A DNA stretch of 64,000 nt from an uncultured Dysosmobacter sp. (GTDB lineage: Bacteria; Bacillota; Clostridia; Oscillospirales; Oscillospiraceae): assembly GCF_947631165.1 (NCBI RefSeq), contig NZ_CANRKH010000007.1:33578-97577 (forward strand), given 5' to 3'. Below are positions 17,624 to 26,899 of this stretch, in pieces. Under the pieces are notes generated by a model. It worked only from the letters and a program-made list of their open reading frames with translations. It was not told the origin of the DNA and did not search any database. A program made the position numbers and the translations under genes. Each line of letters opens with the position of its first letter. Position 1 is the stretch's first letter.

Positions 17624-18529
17624 ATGGAATTATCTCAGCTTCGCTATTTCAAAGCATTGGCCGAAAACGGAAATCTGACAAAAACCGCCAGCAAACTGTA
17701 TATCTCTCCCCCCGCCCTGAGCACCAGCATCTCCAATCTTGAAAAAGAGCTTGGGATTTCTCTTTTCGACCGGGTAGGCCGCCGCATGTATCTGAACAGC
17801 AGCGGGATCCTGTTTTTAAAACGGATCGATAACGCGCTGTCCGCTCTGGACTACGCCAAGGCAGAAGTGATGGAGATCGGCATGAAGAAGGAGTCCACCG
17901 TGTATGTGGCATCCACCAGTCCCAATGTGTTTCAAAACGCTTTTCTATCTTTTTGGCAGGAAAATCCCAACTACAAGATCTCCCACGAGTCGCTGCGGAT
18001 CAATCAGATCAACTGCAAAGACTTGTTTTACAAATACGACTTTTTGATCGCCAGCCCAATGGACTTCATCTGCCCGCAGAATATCTCGTCGCAGGTCCTG
18101 TATGATTCCGACTATGCCGTCCTGGTCGTAAATCCCGCCCATCCCCTTGCGAATTTGAATCAGGTATGCTTGCGGGAAGTAAAGAATCAGCCCTTTATTG
18201 CCCTGTCCCCGCAATATTCCTCCAGGCATTTCTTTGATGTCGTATGCCACAAGGCCGGTTTTATCCCCCATGTCATTATGGAATGCGACTATTCCATGCG
18301 GTTCAATATGGTGATGGCCGGTGCGGGAAACACCATCGCAACCGCCCATACAAAGCTGCTGGGGCATTTGGGAAACGCAGTAGCGATCAAGATCAATCCG
18401 CCCTTCGTACATCGTGTGCAGTGCATTTTCTGGGACAAGACCCGCCACCAAAATCAAGCCGCATCAGCCTTTCTCTCTTACATCACGGAATATTTCAAAA
18501 ACATGTCCTTCGAAACACTGGGCAATTAA
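17624..18529 (+). CDS. LysR-family transcriptional regulator
   Basis: 301 residues from the ATG at 17624; AGAGGTG lies six bases upstream, and an in-frame GTG at 17615 sits inside that site. The N-terminal winged HTH is plain: LRYFKALAENGNLTKTASKLYISPPALSTSISNLEKELG in short segments at residues 5-45, with LFDRVGRRMYL after it. The C-terminal part is a periplasmic-binding-like effector domain. It is divergent from the TAXI-TRAP/decarboxylase operon and so most likely its activator, sensing the dicarboxylate or its CoA ester. A perfect terminator follows at 18572. Confidence 0.9.
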   Translation: MELSQLRYFKALAENGNLTKTASKLYISPPALSTSISNLEKELGISLFDRVGRRMYLNSSGILFLKRIDNALSALDYAKAEVMEIGMKKESTVYVASTSPNVFQNAFLSFWQENPNYKISHESLRINQINCKDLFYKYDFLIASPMDFICPQNISSQVLYDSDYAVLVVNPAHPLANLNQVCLREVKNQPFIALSPQYSSRHFFDVVCHKAGFIPHVIMECDYSMRFNMVMAGAGNTIATAHTKLLGHLGNAVAIKINPPFVHRVQCIFWDKTRHQNQAASAFLSYITEYFKNMSFETLGN

Positions 18530-18571
18530 ACCATACATATCCGAAAGCCGTGTAAAGAGCCGGAATCAAAC

Positions 18572-18608
18572 ATACCTCCTGCCGCGGAACAGCCGCGGCA
18601 GGAGGTAT
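18572..18608 (+). terminator. perfect 16-bp stem-loop after LysR gene
   Basis: Arms at 18572-18587 and 18593-18608 (core CCTCCTGCCGCGG) pair without mismatch around AACAG. Only a weak T-rich tail follows. Confidence 0.7.
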
Positions 18609-18665
18609 TGATTTATGCTGACTGCCAAGGAGGCACGAAACCGCGGCAAAAGCACCGCATCATGC

Positions 18666-18701
18666 AAAAAAGCCGCCGTGGAGCTGCAGCTCCACGGCGG
18701 C
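18666..18701 (-). terminator. terminator of the folD operon
   Basis: Read on the minus strand: GCCGCCGTGGAGC, loop TGCA, GCTCCACGGCGGC, then six T. It lies 105 bases past the folD stop. Confidence 0.9.
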
Positions 18702-18805
18702 CAAACAATGTTTCCACGCACACGAACGGACCGCGTCATGCGCGATATCACAGCGATGGCAGTTTTATGCCGTCTAGACAGGGTGCTTCCTCAGAAGCGG
18801 GATCT

Positions 18806-19648
18806 TTACCGGTTCTGGTGCCGCCGGGCGGCGGTCAGGAGGTTCTCCATCAGCATGGCCCGGGTCATAGGCCCCACGCCGCCGGGAACCGGCGTGATCC
18901 AAGACGCCTTCGGCTCCACGGCGGCAAAATCCACATCGCCGCAGAGCTTGCCGTTCTCGTCCCGGTTCATGGCCACGTCGATGACCACCGCCCCCTCCTT
19001 CACCATGTCCGCCGTGATGAAGCGGGTCCTGCCGATGGCGGATACCAGGATGTCCGCCTGGCGAGTCATGTCCGCCAGGTTTTCCGTCCGGGAGTGGCAG
19101 ACCGTCACCGTACCGTCGGCCTGGGTCAGCAGCATGGCCATGGGTTTGCCCACGATGTTGCTCCGCCCCAGCACCACACAGCGCTTTCCCGCCGCCGGGA
19201 TCTCATAGGCCCGCAGCATCTCCATGATACCGGCAGGGGTGCAGGGCAGAAAGGCCGGGGTCCCGATAGCCAACAGCCCCACGTTAACGGGATGGAAGCA
19301 GTCCACATCCTTGTCCGGGGCGATGGCATTGAGCACCTCGCCAGCGTCCAGCGGCTCCGGCAGGGGGAGTTGACATAAAATTCCATCCACCGACGGGTCG
19401 CCGTTCAGGGCCTCCACCAGGGCCAGAAGCTCCTTCTGGCTAGTAGAAACAGGCAGCCGGTGGGTCATGCTCTCAATGCCGCAGGCGGCGCAGTCCCGCT
19501 CTTTTCCGTTTACATAAACTTGGGAAGCCGGGTCCTCGCCCACCAGGATCACCGCCAGGCCAGGCCTGCGGGGCAGCTTTGCCGCCTCAATCCTGACCCG
19601 CTCCTTCACCTGGGCCGCCAGGGCCTTGCCGTCAATCCGTCCTGCCAT
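18806..19648 (-). CDS. folD: bifunctional methylene-THF dehydrogenase/methenyl-THF cyclohydrolase
   Basis: 280 residues from the ATG at 19648, where AAGGAGG precedes it; a longer frame adds 50 Arg-rich residues that are merely antisense to the lgt tail. Catalytic and binding motifs: YVNGKERDC (Lys for cyclohydrolase), LCQLPLP, DKDVDCFHPVNVG, the NADP site GRSNIVGKPMAMLL, and PVPGGVGPMTRAML. It interconverts methylene-, methenyl- and 10-formyl-THF. The start overlaps the end of lgt by 17 bases, so it is the last gene of the M16-lgt-folD operon. Confidence 0.96.
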   Translation of the reverse strand: MAGRIDGKALAAQVKERVRIEAAKLPRRPGLAVILVGEDPASQVYVNGKERDCAACGIESMTHRLPVSTSQKELLALVEALNGDPSVDGILCQLPLPEPLDAGEVLNAIAPDKDVDCFHPVNVGLLAIGTPAFLPCTPAGIMEMLRAYEIPAAGKRCVVLGRSNIVGKPMAMLLTQADGTVTVCHSRTENLADMTRQADILVSAIGRTRFITADMVKEGAVVIDVAMNRDENGKLCGDVDFAAVEPKASWITPVPGGVGPMTRAMLMENLLTAARRHQNR

Positions 19649-20696
19649 CCAGTGCCTCCTTTTCCTTCGCCGCCTGGGCGGGCGCTTCGTTCTCCGCCGT
19701 CTCGGCAGCTTCACCGGCGGCCGTTTCAGCATCCGTTTCGTCCTCCGCCGCCATCTCACCGGCGGCCGGTTCCGTATCCGCCGCTCTGGCCGTTTCACCG
19801 GCTTCCGCCGCGGCCCGGGCGGCCAGCTGGTTCACCAGCAGTCCATCGGCAGTGCGCTTTTTAACGCGGATGTTATAGAACAGCATGAAGGCAGCCACCG
19901 CCGCCATCACCACGCTCAGCGCCTGGGACACCCGGACCGGCTCGCCGAAAAGGGTCCAGTCGAATAGATACAGACTGTCGGTCCGCAGCCCCTCTACCCA
20001 AGCGCGGCCCAAGCCGTACCACAGGAAGTAAAACCATGTATTCTCCCCGTCAAACCTGCGGCCCTTGGATACCACCAGTAAAATCAGCAGCAAGCCCGCC
20101 AGATTCCACATACTCTCATAGAAAAAGGTGGGATGGACCTCGATATACTGGACCTCGCTGACCCACAGCCGCATCCGCCAGGGAAGGTCCGTCAAGCCGC
20201 CGAAGGCCTCCCGGTTGATAAAATTGGCCCACCGGCCGATGGACTGGCCCAGCAGCAGGCCCATAACAGCCAAATCTGTCATGGCACCGAATCGCAGCTT
20301 TTTGTGCCGGGTGTAAAAAAACGCCACCAGCACACCTGCGATGACCGTACCGTAAATAGCCAGGCCGCCGTCCCAGATCCGCAGCATCCCGGCCCAGTCC
20401 AAGCCGCCGCCGACGGTGCGGTACAGGTCCAGGTAAAAAATCACGTAGTAGATCCGGGACCCCAGGATGCAGCAGGGCACCGCCCACAGCACCAGATCCA
20501 GCACATTGTCCTGGGTAAGGCCGTATTTGGGGGCCTGTTTCATGCACAGCAGCAGACCCGCCAGCATAGCGCAGGCCAAAATGATGCCGTACCAGTAAAT
20601 GCCGTGGCCCACATGAACGGCAATAGGATCGGGGTTGAATTCCCAGCTGCCGAACAGGCCGGGAAAGCTGATGGGCATATTCTTCAAAGCAGTCAA
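19632..20696 (-). CDS. lgt: prolipoprotein diacylglyceryl transferase with acidic C-terminal extension
   Basis: 354 residues. The Lgt core covers about residues 1-285, with HGIYWYGII, the signature GRWANFINREAFGG and RAWVEGLRTDSL. It attaches diacylglycerol to the lipobox Cys of prelipoproteins such as those in this window. The last ~65 residues form an Ala/Glu/Thr-rich low-complexity tail absent from typical Lgt. The start is TTG at 20696 with AAAGGA about ten bases upstream; an ATG at 20678 is the alternative. Confidence 0.94.
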   Translation of the reverse strand: MTALKNMPISFPGLFGSWEFNPDPIAVHVGHGIYWYGIILACAMLAGLLLCMKQAPKYGLTQDNVLDLVLWAVPCCILGSRIYYVIFYLDLYRTVGGGLDWAGMLRIWDGGLAIYGTVIAGVLVAFFYTRHKKLRFGAMTDLAVMGLLLGQSIGRWANFINREAFGGLTDLPWRMRLWVSEVQYIEVHPTFFYESMWNLAGLLLILLVVSKGRRFDGENTWFYFLWYGLGRAWVEGLRTDSLYLFDWTLFGEPVRVSQALSVVMAAVAAFMLFYNIRVKKRTADGLLVNQLAARAAAEAGETARAADTEPAAGEMAAEDETDAETAAGEAAETAENEAPAQAAKEKEALDGRTD

Positions 20697-20735
20697 AACA
20701 GGATCGTTCCTTTCTTTCTAAAAAACCGGGTCCGC

Positions 20736-22004
20736 TCATGCCTTTGGCACGATCTCACTGAGGGTCATCCGCTCCCGCCGGATGTTCTCCCGCAGGAAAC
20801 TGGTCACGTCCTCCTTGGTGACGGATTCAAACACCTGGGGGAAGCGGAAGGGGTCGTAGCCGTGGAAATAGCCCTCTGTCAGGGATACGGCGATATTCTC
20901 AAAAGAATTCAGCCCCCGCAGATTGGCGCCGAAGGCCGCCCGGCGCACCTGCTGGTAAAAGTCCTCGCTGATGCCCTCCCGGACCAGCCGGTCCGCCTCC
21001 TTCAGGATCTCCTCCTGGACCAGCCGGGGGTCCTTGCAGTCGCCGCCGGCGTAGAGATAGGCCACGCCGGGCATCATCTCAAAGGAGCCGCCGAAGCTGG
21101 TATTGATAAGGCCCTGGTCATAGAGCCGCAGATACAGGGGGCTGGAATCCCCAAGCAGGACATCGCAGGCCATGTCGCCCACCACTGCCAGCCGCAGGTA
21201 GTCCTCTCCATCTGCCGCTGGGCGGCACTTGAAGCCCGTCAGGAACTGGGGGCAGGAGACCTCCATCTCCATGCGAGTCTCCCCCGCTGCCACGGCCTCC
21301 GGCTCGTCGCCGTAGTCCCTGGGGATGGCCGGGCCGCTGACCTTGGGCAGGACCCGCCGGGCGATATCCGCCACATGGATGGGGTCCACGTCCCCCACCA
21401 CCGTCAGGATCATGTTGGCGGGTGTATAGAACGCCTTGTGGCACTGGTACAGCGTCTCCGCCGTGATGTGGGAGATGCTCTCCACCGTACCGGCGATGCT
21501 GGTGCGGGCGGCGTGGGTCCGGTACAGGGACTGCATCATCCGGTTGTAGATCTGCCAGTCGGGGTTGTCCTCGATCATGCGGATCTCCTGGCCGATAATG
21601 CCCTGCTCCTTGGCCACACTTTCCTCGGTGAACCAGGGGATGGACACGAAGGACAGCAATATCCGCAGATTCTCCTCAAAGTGGTCCGTGGAATCGAAGT
21701 AGTAGCCGGTCATGGCGTTGGAGGTGAAGGCGTTCGGCTCCGCGCCGTTCTTCGCCAGCTCCTGAAGGGCGTTGCCCTCCCGGGTATCGAACATCTTGTG
21801 CTCCAGATAGTGGGCAATGCCCGCCGGGGTGTCCAACCACTTTCCATCCAGCTGGAAGCGGATGTCCATGCCGCCGTAGCGGGTCGCGAAGAAGGCGTAT
21901 TTCTTGGCAAAGCCCGGCTTCGGCACCACGCAGACCTGCAGCCCGTTAGGCAAAGTCTCCCGGTGGACAGACTCGCCGATCCGCTCGTAAAAGCTCTGCT
22001 TCAT
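20736..22004 (-). CDS. M16 metallopeptidase YfmH-like (active partner)
   Basis: 422 residues. The inverted zinc motif HYLEH (about residue 66-70) is intact, followed by the downstream Glu in the usual spacing region (EQGIIGQEIRM). M16 proteins of this subgroup sit next to a non-catalytic paralogue; the pair in Bacillus (YfmF/YfmH) is linked to 5-aminopentanol modification of EF-P. The ATG overlaps the stop of the upstream partner (ATGA). Confidence 0.9.
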   Translation of the reverse strand: MKQSFYERIGESVHRETLPNGLQVCVVPKPGFAKKYAFFATRYGGMDIRFQLDGKWLDTPAGIAHYLEHKMFDTREGNALQELAKNGAEPNAFTSNAMTGYYFDSTDHFEENLRILLSFVSIPWFTEESVAKEQGIIGQEIRMIEDNPDWQIYNRMMQSLYRTHAARTSIAGTVESISHITAETLYQCHKAFYTPANMILTVVGDVDPIHVADIARRVLPKVSGPAIPRDYGDEPEAVAAGETRMEMEVSCPQFLTGFKCRPAADGEDYLRLAVVGDMACDVLLGDSSPLYLRLYDQGLINTSFGGSFEMMPGVAYLYAGGDCKDPRLVQEEILKEADRLVREGISEDFYQQVRRAAFGANLRGLNSFENIAVSLTEGYFHGYDPFRFPQVFESVTKEDVTSFLRENIRRERMTLSEIVPKA

Positions 22005-23269
22005 TCCGCCGCCTCCTTTCCCTGCAGGAAGTACACCGTGTCCAGCTTCACTGTCTCCATGGCGGCGAAAATGCGCTCCGCCGTCACGTTCCGCACCTGC
22101 TCCGCCAGCTCCTCCGGCGACTCGCTCTGGCCGGTGGCCGCCTGGCCCAGATAGAAGTTCTCCAGCTTGCCCTGGGAATCCCCCATGGAGGCGTAGGCAT
22201 TCAGCAGGGTGCTCCGGGCGCCGTCCAGCTCCCAGTCCTCCAGATCGCCGTTCCGCACCGCCGCCAGCTGAGCCAGGATCTCGTCGTAGGCCCGCTGATA
22301 GTCAGCGAACTCGATGCCGGAGGACACGGTGATGATTCCCTTCTGCCGGTGATAGAGGGAGGAGGCGTAGTAACACAGGGACAGCTTCTCCCGCACGTTC
22401 AAAAACAGCTTGGAATTGCTGCTGCCGCCGAAGAGGGTATTGCCCATCAGCAGAGCGGCGGTGTCACTGCTGCCGCAGGAAAAGCCCATGCCCAGCTTGC
22501 CCTGGGTCACGTCCATCTCGTCGGTGATCCGCAGGACCTCCTCTCTGGCAGGGTGCTCCCGCACCAGGGCAATGTCCCGCACCGTTTTGCGGGGCAGGGT
22601 CGCAAAGGCGGCCTGCAGGGCCCGCTCCACCCGCTCCTGCCGGGCACTGCCGCAGTAGAACAGCTCCAGCCTGGCGGAGGCGATCAGGTCTTTGTACTGA
22701 GAAAACAGCTTTTGAAGCTGCACCTTTTCCACACCGGCCTCGTCTCCCAGCCGCGGCACGCCATAAGGCTCCCCGGCGCACATCTCCCGCAGCAGCCGCG
22801 CGTCGGCATAGTCCCGCTTGTCGTTGATAAGGCTGCGGATGGCATCGATCAGATTGGTCTTTTCGCTGTCAAAATAGGCGGGCACGAACCGGCCCCGCTC
22901 TGTGGCGGGATCGCAGATCAGCTCGCCCAGCAACGCCGCCACCGGCTCCAGCAGCTTCTCCCCCACCGGGGCGTAGCTGTCGTCAATGAGACTGGCCACA
23001 AAGCCCACGCACTGGTTTTCGCCCTTTTTGCGGATGGTGTAGTCGATCCGGGCGCCGTACAGCTTGTCCAGCCGGGCGGACAGGCTGCCCATATCCGGGC
23101 AGGACACGGTCCCTCGCCGCAGCACGGCGGGCAGCAGAGCATAGGCCGCCGCCGTCTCCTGCCGCAGGGGCGTTACGAACTGGGCGGACAGCAGGCTGGT
23201 CTTGAATTTCCTCGCCGGGAGATAGGTGAGATATACGCCCTCCGCCAGCTCGGTCCTTGTCACGTTCAA
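22001..23269 (-). CDS. M16 peptidase-fold protein YfmF-like (inactive partner)
   Basis: 422 residues of M16 fold with no HxxEH: the matching region reads LLPAVLRRGT. TTG start at 23269 (an in-frame GTG lies two codons later) with AGGAG upstream. This non-catalytic subunit probably forms a heterodimer with YfmH, as M16B pairs do. First gene of the yfmF-yfmH-lgt-folD operon. The 236-base region to 23505 has AT-rich promoter-like sequence but no clear single promoter. Confidence 0.87.
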   Translation of the reverse strand: MNVTRTELAEGVYLTYLPARKFKTSLLSAQFVTPLRQETAAAYALLPAVLRRGTVSCPDMGSLSARLDKLYGARIDYTIRKKGENQCVGFVASLIDDSYAPVGEKLLEPVAALLGELICDPATERGRFVPAYFDSEKTNLIDAIRSLINDKRDYADARLLREMCAGEPYGVPRLGDEAGVEKVQLQKLFSQYKDLIASARLELFYCGSARQERVERALQAAFATLPRKTVRDIALVREHPAREEVLRITDEMDVTQGKLGMGFSCGSSDTAALLMGNTLFGGSSNSKLFLNVREKLSLCYYASSLYHRQKGIITVSSGIEFADYQRAYDEILAQLAAVRNGDLEDWELDGARSTLLNAYASMGDSQGKLENFYLGQAATGQSESPEELAEQVRNVTAERIFAAMETVKLDTVYFLQGKEAAE

Positions 23270-23505
23270 GATCGTCTCAACTCCTCTTTTGTGTGATAGA
23301 TATCCAATTATGACCTATTATAGTATAACTCTTCCAATAATTCAAATTCTATTTTCCTAACAGGGAAAACAATAGAGATTGGAGATATATGATAAGCGCT
23401 AAAAGATATCTGTACTCTGGAATCCTTGCCTTTCAATCTCAGCCCCCTACCAAGGGTTTTGTTTGGAAGAATCCGCCGGAAAGCGCATATCTGCACTCTC
23501 CACTC

Positions 23506-24489
23506 CTATCTCTTATCTTTTATCTTCCCCAGCGTTCTCAGCAGGTTCCCCCGCGCGATCATCTCCCGCTCCCGCTCCGTCATTCCCAGTTTCTCCAGCT
23601 CTCGGAACAAAACAGGGACGCAGCCGCAGTCCTCCAGGCCCCTGGCCCCCTCGTTGCCAGGGCCGAAGTACTGACAGAAGTCGAAGCCGCAGGCCACGTG
23701 CTCCACGCCCATCACGTTCGCCATGTGGGCGGCGTGGCGGGCCAGCATCTCCGCCGTCTGCTTCGCCGGGTCATCGTGGATGAAGGCGTGATGGACGTTC
23801 AATCCCACCACGCCGCCGGTGTCCCGGATGGCCCGGAGCTGGTCGTCCGTCAGATTCCGCCGCACATCGCACAGGGCGCGACAGTTGGAGTGGGAGGCGA
23901 TCACCGGTCCCCGGGCCAGCCTCATCACATCCCAAAAGCCCCCGTCGTTCAGATGGGACACGTCCACCACCATGCCCAGCTCCTCCATCCGGCGGACAGC
24001 CAACTTTCCCAGGGCCGTCAGGCTCTTCTGGGGGTCTCCCTTTGCCCCGGCGGCCAGGGCGTTCTCCTCGTTCCAGGTCAGCATCCCGATCCGGACGCCG
24101 AATTCCCGCCACCGCTCCAGCCAGCGCAGATCCGTCTCCATGGCTGCCATGCCCTCCACCGCCAAAAAGGCGTACAGCTTTCCGGCGGCATTGGCCCGCT
24201 CCGCCTCCTCCACGTCCCGGGCCACCGCCAGCCATGGGCACTCCGCAAATTCCGCCAGGGCGCAATCCATCATCCGCTCCATCCGGAAGGCAACCGTCTC
24301 CGCCCCCGGCACGTCCTTCCAGAAGGTCTCCCCCGGAGCGCTGGTCCACATGGCCAGCACCAGGCCCTCCATGCCGCCCCGCCGCAGCAGATCCAGATGG
24401 CGGCGCTCCAGAACACGGTCCTCCCCCGCCAGCCGCCGCCGCGTCACATCATATAAAAGGTCGGAATGACCGTCAAAGATCCCTGCCAT
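23506..24489 (-). CDS. membrane dipeptidase (peptidase M19 family)
   Basis: 327 residues from the ATG at 24489 (GGAGG six bases upstream). Renal-dipeptidase type TIM barrel: zinc ligands in FDGHSDLLY (His-x-Asp, residues 5-7), AVEGMAAM (Glu), DVSHLND and ASHSNCRAL (His residues), and the C-terminal GFDFCQYF. It hydrolyses dipeptides; some relatives act on D-amino acid dipeptides. Stand-alone gene. No export signal is visible, so it is probably cytoplasmic. Confidence 0.92.
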   Translation of the reverse strand: MAGIFDGHSDLLYDVTRRRLAGEDRVLERRHLDLLRRGGMEGLVLAMWTSAPGETFWKDVPGAETVAFRMERMMDCALAEFAECPWLAVARDVEEAERANAAGKLYAFLAVEGMAAMETDLRWLERWREFGVRIGMLTWNEENALAAGAKGDPQKSLTALGKLAVRRMEELGMVVDVSHLNDGGFWDVMRLARGPVIASHSNCRALCDVRRNLTDDQLRAIRDTGGVVGLNVHHAFIHDDPAKQTAEMLARHAAHMANVMGVEHVACGFDFCQYFGPGNEGARGLEDCGCVPVLFRELEKLGMTEREREMIARGNLLRTLGKIKDKR

Positions 24490-24518
24490 AAGTCCTCCCA
24501 ATTTATAGGTAAGAGATA

Positions 24519-24581
24519 AGAGATAACAGATAAAAGATATTGGGACACGATCTCTGCTCTTATCTTTTATCCTTTATCTCT
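24519..24581. repeat. imperfect inverted repeat built of AGATAA units
   Basis: 20-base arms (24519-24538 and 24562-24581, two mismatches) made of GATAA/TTATC steps. A direct relative of the right arm occurs at 23508-23526 beyond the dipeptidase gene, so the gene is flanked by copies. It may be a degraded small repeat. Confidence 0.5.
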
Positions 24582-24664
24582 GTTCTGTCGTTTCCATTAT
24601 ACGCTCCTTTTCCCATTTCTCCACCGCCGGCTTGAAATTTTCCAAATTTCTTCTCCATTTCCCC

Positions 24665-24693
24665 TTGACTTTTTCACCAAATTCCTGTAAACT
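24665..24693 (+). promoter_or_regulatory. promoter of the ylxM-ffh unit
   Basis: TTGACT (24665-24670), 17-base spacer, TAAACT (24688-24693), 48 bases before the ylxM start. Confidence 0.7.
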
Positions 24694-24740
24694 ATTTGTT
24701 GTTGTAAAGGTCTAGAACTTTACAGGAAGGAGCGGTCCCC

Positions 24741-25106
24741 TTGAAAAATCAGACCTATCGCATGACCATGCTCTTCGATTTTTACGGGGAGCTGCTGACC
24801 CAGCGGCAGCGGGAATTCTTCGACCTCTATTATAACGAGGACCTGTCCCTGGCGGAGATCGCGGAGAACGAGGGCATCTCCCGGCAGGGCGTTCGGGACG
24901 TGATCGTCCGTGCGGAGGCCGCTATGCAGGAGATCGAGGACAAAACCGGCATCATCCGGCGGTTCGAGGCCCAGCGCCCCCATCTGGATGCTATTATCGC
25001 CGCCGCGGGTGAGATCAAGACCATCAATTACCGCCAGTTTGAGGACAGCCGGCTCACGGAGCTGGCGGACCGCATCCTGACAGAGACCGGCGCGTTAAAG
25101 GACTGA
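24741..25106 (+). CDS. ylxM: YlxM-type HTH protein of the SRP operon
   Basis: 121 residues. TTG start with AGGAAGGAG eight to nine bases upstream. A sigma-70 region 4-like helix-turn-helix spans about residues 18-62 (FDLYYNEDLSLAEIAENEG, ISRQGVRDVI). YlxM/p13 is found immediately before ffh in Firmicutes and binds or modulates SRP. Three bases separate it from ffh here. Confidence 0.92.
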   Translation: MKNQTYRMTMLFDFYGELLTQRQREFFDLYYNEDLSLAEIAENEGISRQGVRDVIVRAEAAMQEIEDKTGIIRRFEAQRPHLDAIIAAAGEIKTINYRQFEDSRLTELADRILTETGALKD

Positions 25107-25109
25107 GCT

Positions 25110-26474
25110 ATGGCATTTGAAGGACTTTCTGAAAAACTCAACGCCACATTCAAACGCCTGCGGGGCAAGGGCCGCCTGACAGAGAACGACGTGCGGGAGG
25201 CCATGCGGGAGGTCCGCCTGGCCCTGCTGGAGGCCGACGTGAGCTACAAGGTGGTCAAGGAGTTCGTAGCCGCCGTTACAGAGCGTGCCATCGGCGCCGA
25301 CGTGCTGGACAGCCTGACCCCCGCCCAGCAGGTCATCAAGATCGTCAACGAGGAGCTGACGGCCCTGATGGGCGGCGCCGCCGCCAAGCTGTCCATGGCC
25401 AACAACGGCCCCACCGTGGTCATGATGGTGGGCCTCCAGGGCGCGGGCAAGACCACCACCACCGCCAAGCTGGCGGGATTGATGCGCAAGCAGTACACCA
25501 AGCGGCCGCTGCTGGCCGCCTGCGACGTATATCGCCCCGCCGCCATTGAGCAGCTGAAGGTGGTGGGCGGACAGCTGGACCTGCCGGTGTACGAGCAGGG
25601 CCAGGGCGACCCGGTGAAGATCGCGGAAGCCGCCCTCCGCCACGCCAAAGACCACGGCAGCGACATGGTGTTTCTGGACACCGCCGGTCGCCTCCATGTA
25701 GACGAAACTCTGATGGACGAGCTGAAGCGGATGAAAGCCGCGGTCCATCCTAACGAGATATTGCTGGTAGTAGACGCCATGACCGGCCAAGACGCGGTGA
25801 ATGCCGCCAGCGCCTTTGACGAGGCTCTTGGCATCGACGGCGTGGTCCTCACCAAGCTGGACGGCGACGCCCGGGGCGGCGCGGCTCTGTCCATCCGGGC
25901 GGCCACCGGCAAGCCCATCAAGTTCGTGGGCACCGGCGAAAAGCTGGATATGATCGAGCCGTTCCATCCGGACCGCATGGCGTCCCGTATTTTGGGCATG
26001 GGCGACATGCTGTCCTTCATCGAAAAGGCCGAGCAGGCCTTTGACGAAAAGCAGGCCGCCAAGCTGGAGGAAAAGCTGCGGAAGAATCGCTTCACCCTTC
26101 AGGATTACTTCGACCAGCTCCAGCAGCTCCGGAACATGGGCGACCTGAGCCAGATCGCCGGGATGCTGCCCGGCCAGCTGGGCCGCCAGCTCCAGGGAGC
26201 CAGCATCGACGAAAAGCAGATGGCCCACACCGAGGCCATCATCCTTTCCATGACTCCTCTGGAGCGGGAAAATCCTCAGATCCTCAACGCCAGCCGCAAA
26301 AAGCGCATCGCCGCCGGCTGCGGCCTGGAAGTAGTGGATGTGAACCGCTTGCTGAAGCAGTTCGACATGATGCAGCAGCTGACGAAGCAGATGACCAAGG
26401 GCCGGATGCCTCAGATGCTGGGCGGCAAAGGCGGCAGGATGCACGGCTTCGGGCGGAAAAAGCGCTTCAAGTGA
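25110..26474 (+). CDS. ffh: signal recognition particle GTPase Ffh (SRP54)
   Basis: 454 residues with the N domain (1-90), G domain and M domain. G motifs: GLQGAGKTTTTAKLA (G1), DVYRPAAIEQL, DTAGRLHVDE, TKLDGDARGG. The M domain (about 300-440) is Met-rich, ending GKGGRMHGFGRKK. It delivers nascent membrane and secreted proteins to FtsY. Couples with ylxM upstream and ribosomal protein S16 downstream, the common Firmicute order. Confidence 0.98.
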   Translation: MAFEGLSEKLNATFKRLRGKGRLTENDVREAMREVRLALLEADVSYKVVKEFVAAVTERAIGADVLDSLTPAQQVIKIVNEELTALMGGAAAKLSMANNGPTVVMMVGLQGAGKTTTTAKLAGLMRKQYTKRPLLAACDVYRPAAIEQLKVVGGQLDLPVYEQGQGDPVKIAEAALRHAKDHGSDMVFLDTAGRLHVDETLMDELKRMKAAVHPNEILLVVDAMTGQDAVNAASAFDEALGIDGVVLTKLDGDARGGAALSIRAATGKPIKFVGTGEKLDMIEPFHPDRMASRILGMGDMLSFIEKAEQAFDEKQAAKLEEKLRKNRFTLQDYFDQLQQLRNMGDLSQIAGMLPGQLGRQLQGASIDEKQMAHTEAIILSMTPLERENPQILNASRKKRIAAGCGLEVVDVNRLLKQFDMMQQLTKQMTKGRMPQMLGGKGGRMHGFGRKKRFK

Positions 26475-26644
26475 ATGGGGAATTCCTCCTCAGCTGTTAC
26501 GCCGCGGTCCGCGCAGGGGAACTGGCGCGTCTATCCCCGCTGGCAGTTTAAACTTTCCCACTTCTAATTTCTCATTGAAACTGGCATAAGTGCTCTCGCA
26601 TTTATCAATAGATCAACAATTCAAAATTTTGGAGGTACAACATC

Positions 26645-26884
26645 ATGGTCAAGATCAGACTGCGCCGCATGGGCGCCAAGAAAGCTCCCTACTACCGCGT
26701 GGTAGTGGCCGACTCCCGCTTCCCCCGCGACGGCCGCTTCATCGAGGAGATCGGCACGTACAATCCCTGCGTCTCCCCCGCCGTCATCAAGATCGACACG
26801 GACCGCGCCCAGGCTTGGATCAAGTCCGGCGCTCAGCCCACCGACACCGTCAGAGCTCTGCTGAAAAAAGTGGAAGTCCTCTGA
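26645..26884 (+). CDS. rpsP: 30S ribosomal protein S16
   Basis: 79 residues, [25 protein letters not shown] at the N terminus, in short the S16 signature; GGAGG seven bases before the ATG. The 170-base gap after ffh holds an AT-rich stretch just upstream of the gene that may contain its own promoter. Confidence 0.97.
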   Translation: MVKIRLRRMGAKKAPYYRVVVADSRFPRDGRFIEEIGTYNPCVSPAVIKIDTDRAQAWIKSGAQPTDTVRALLKKVEVL

Positions 26885-26899
26885 TCCGGAGGATAGAGC

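Noticed and set aside
18806..19798. Arg-rich N-terminal extension of FolD
   Set aside because: It is the antisense translation of the Lgt tail; a good ribosome site supports the start at 19648.
24500..24600. CRISPR-like array
   Set aside because: Short AT repeats without regular spacers.
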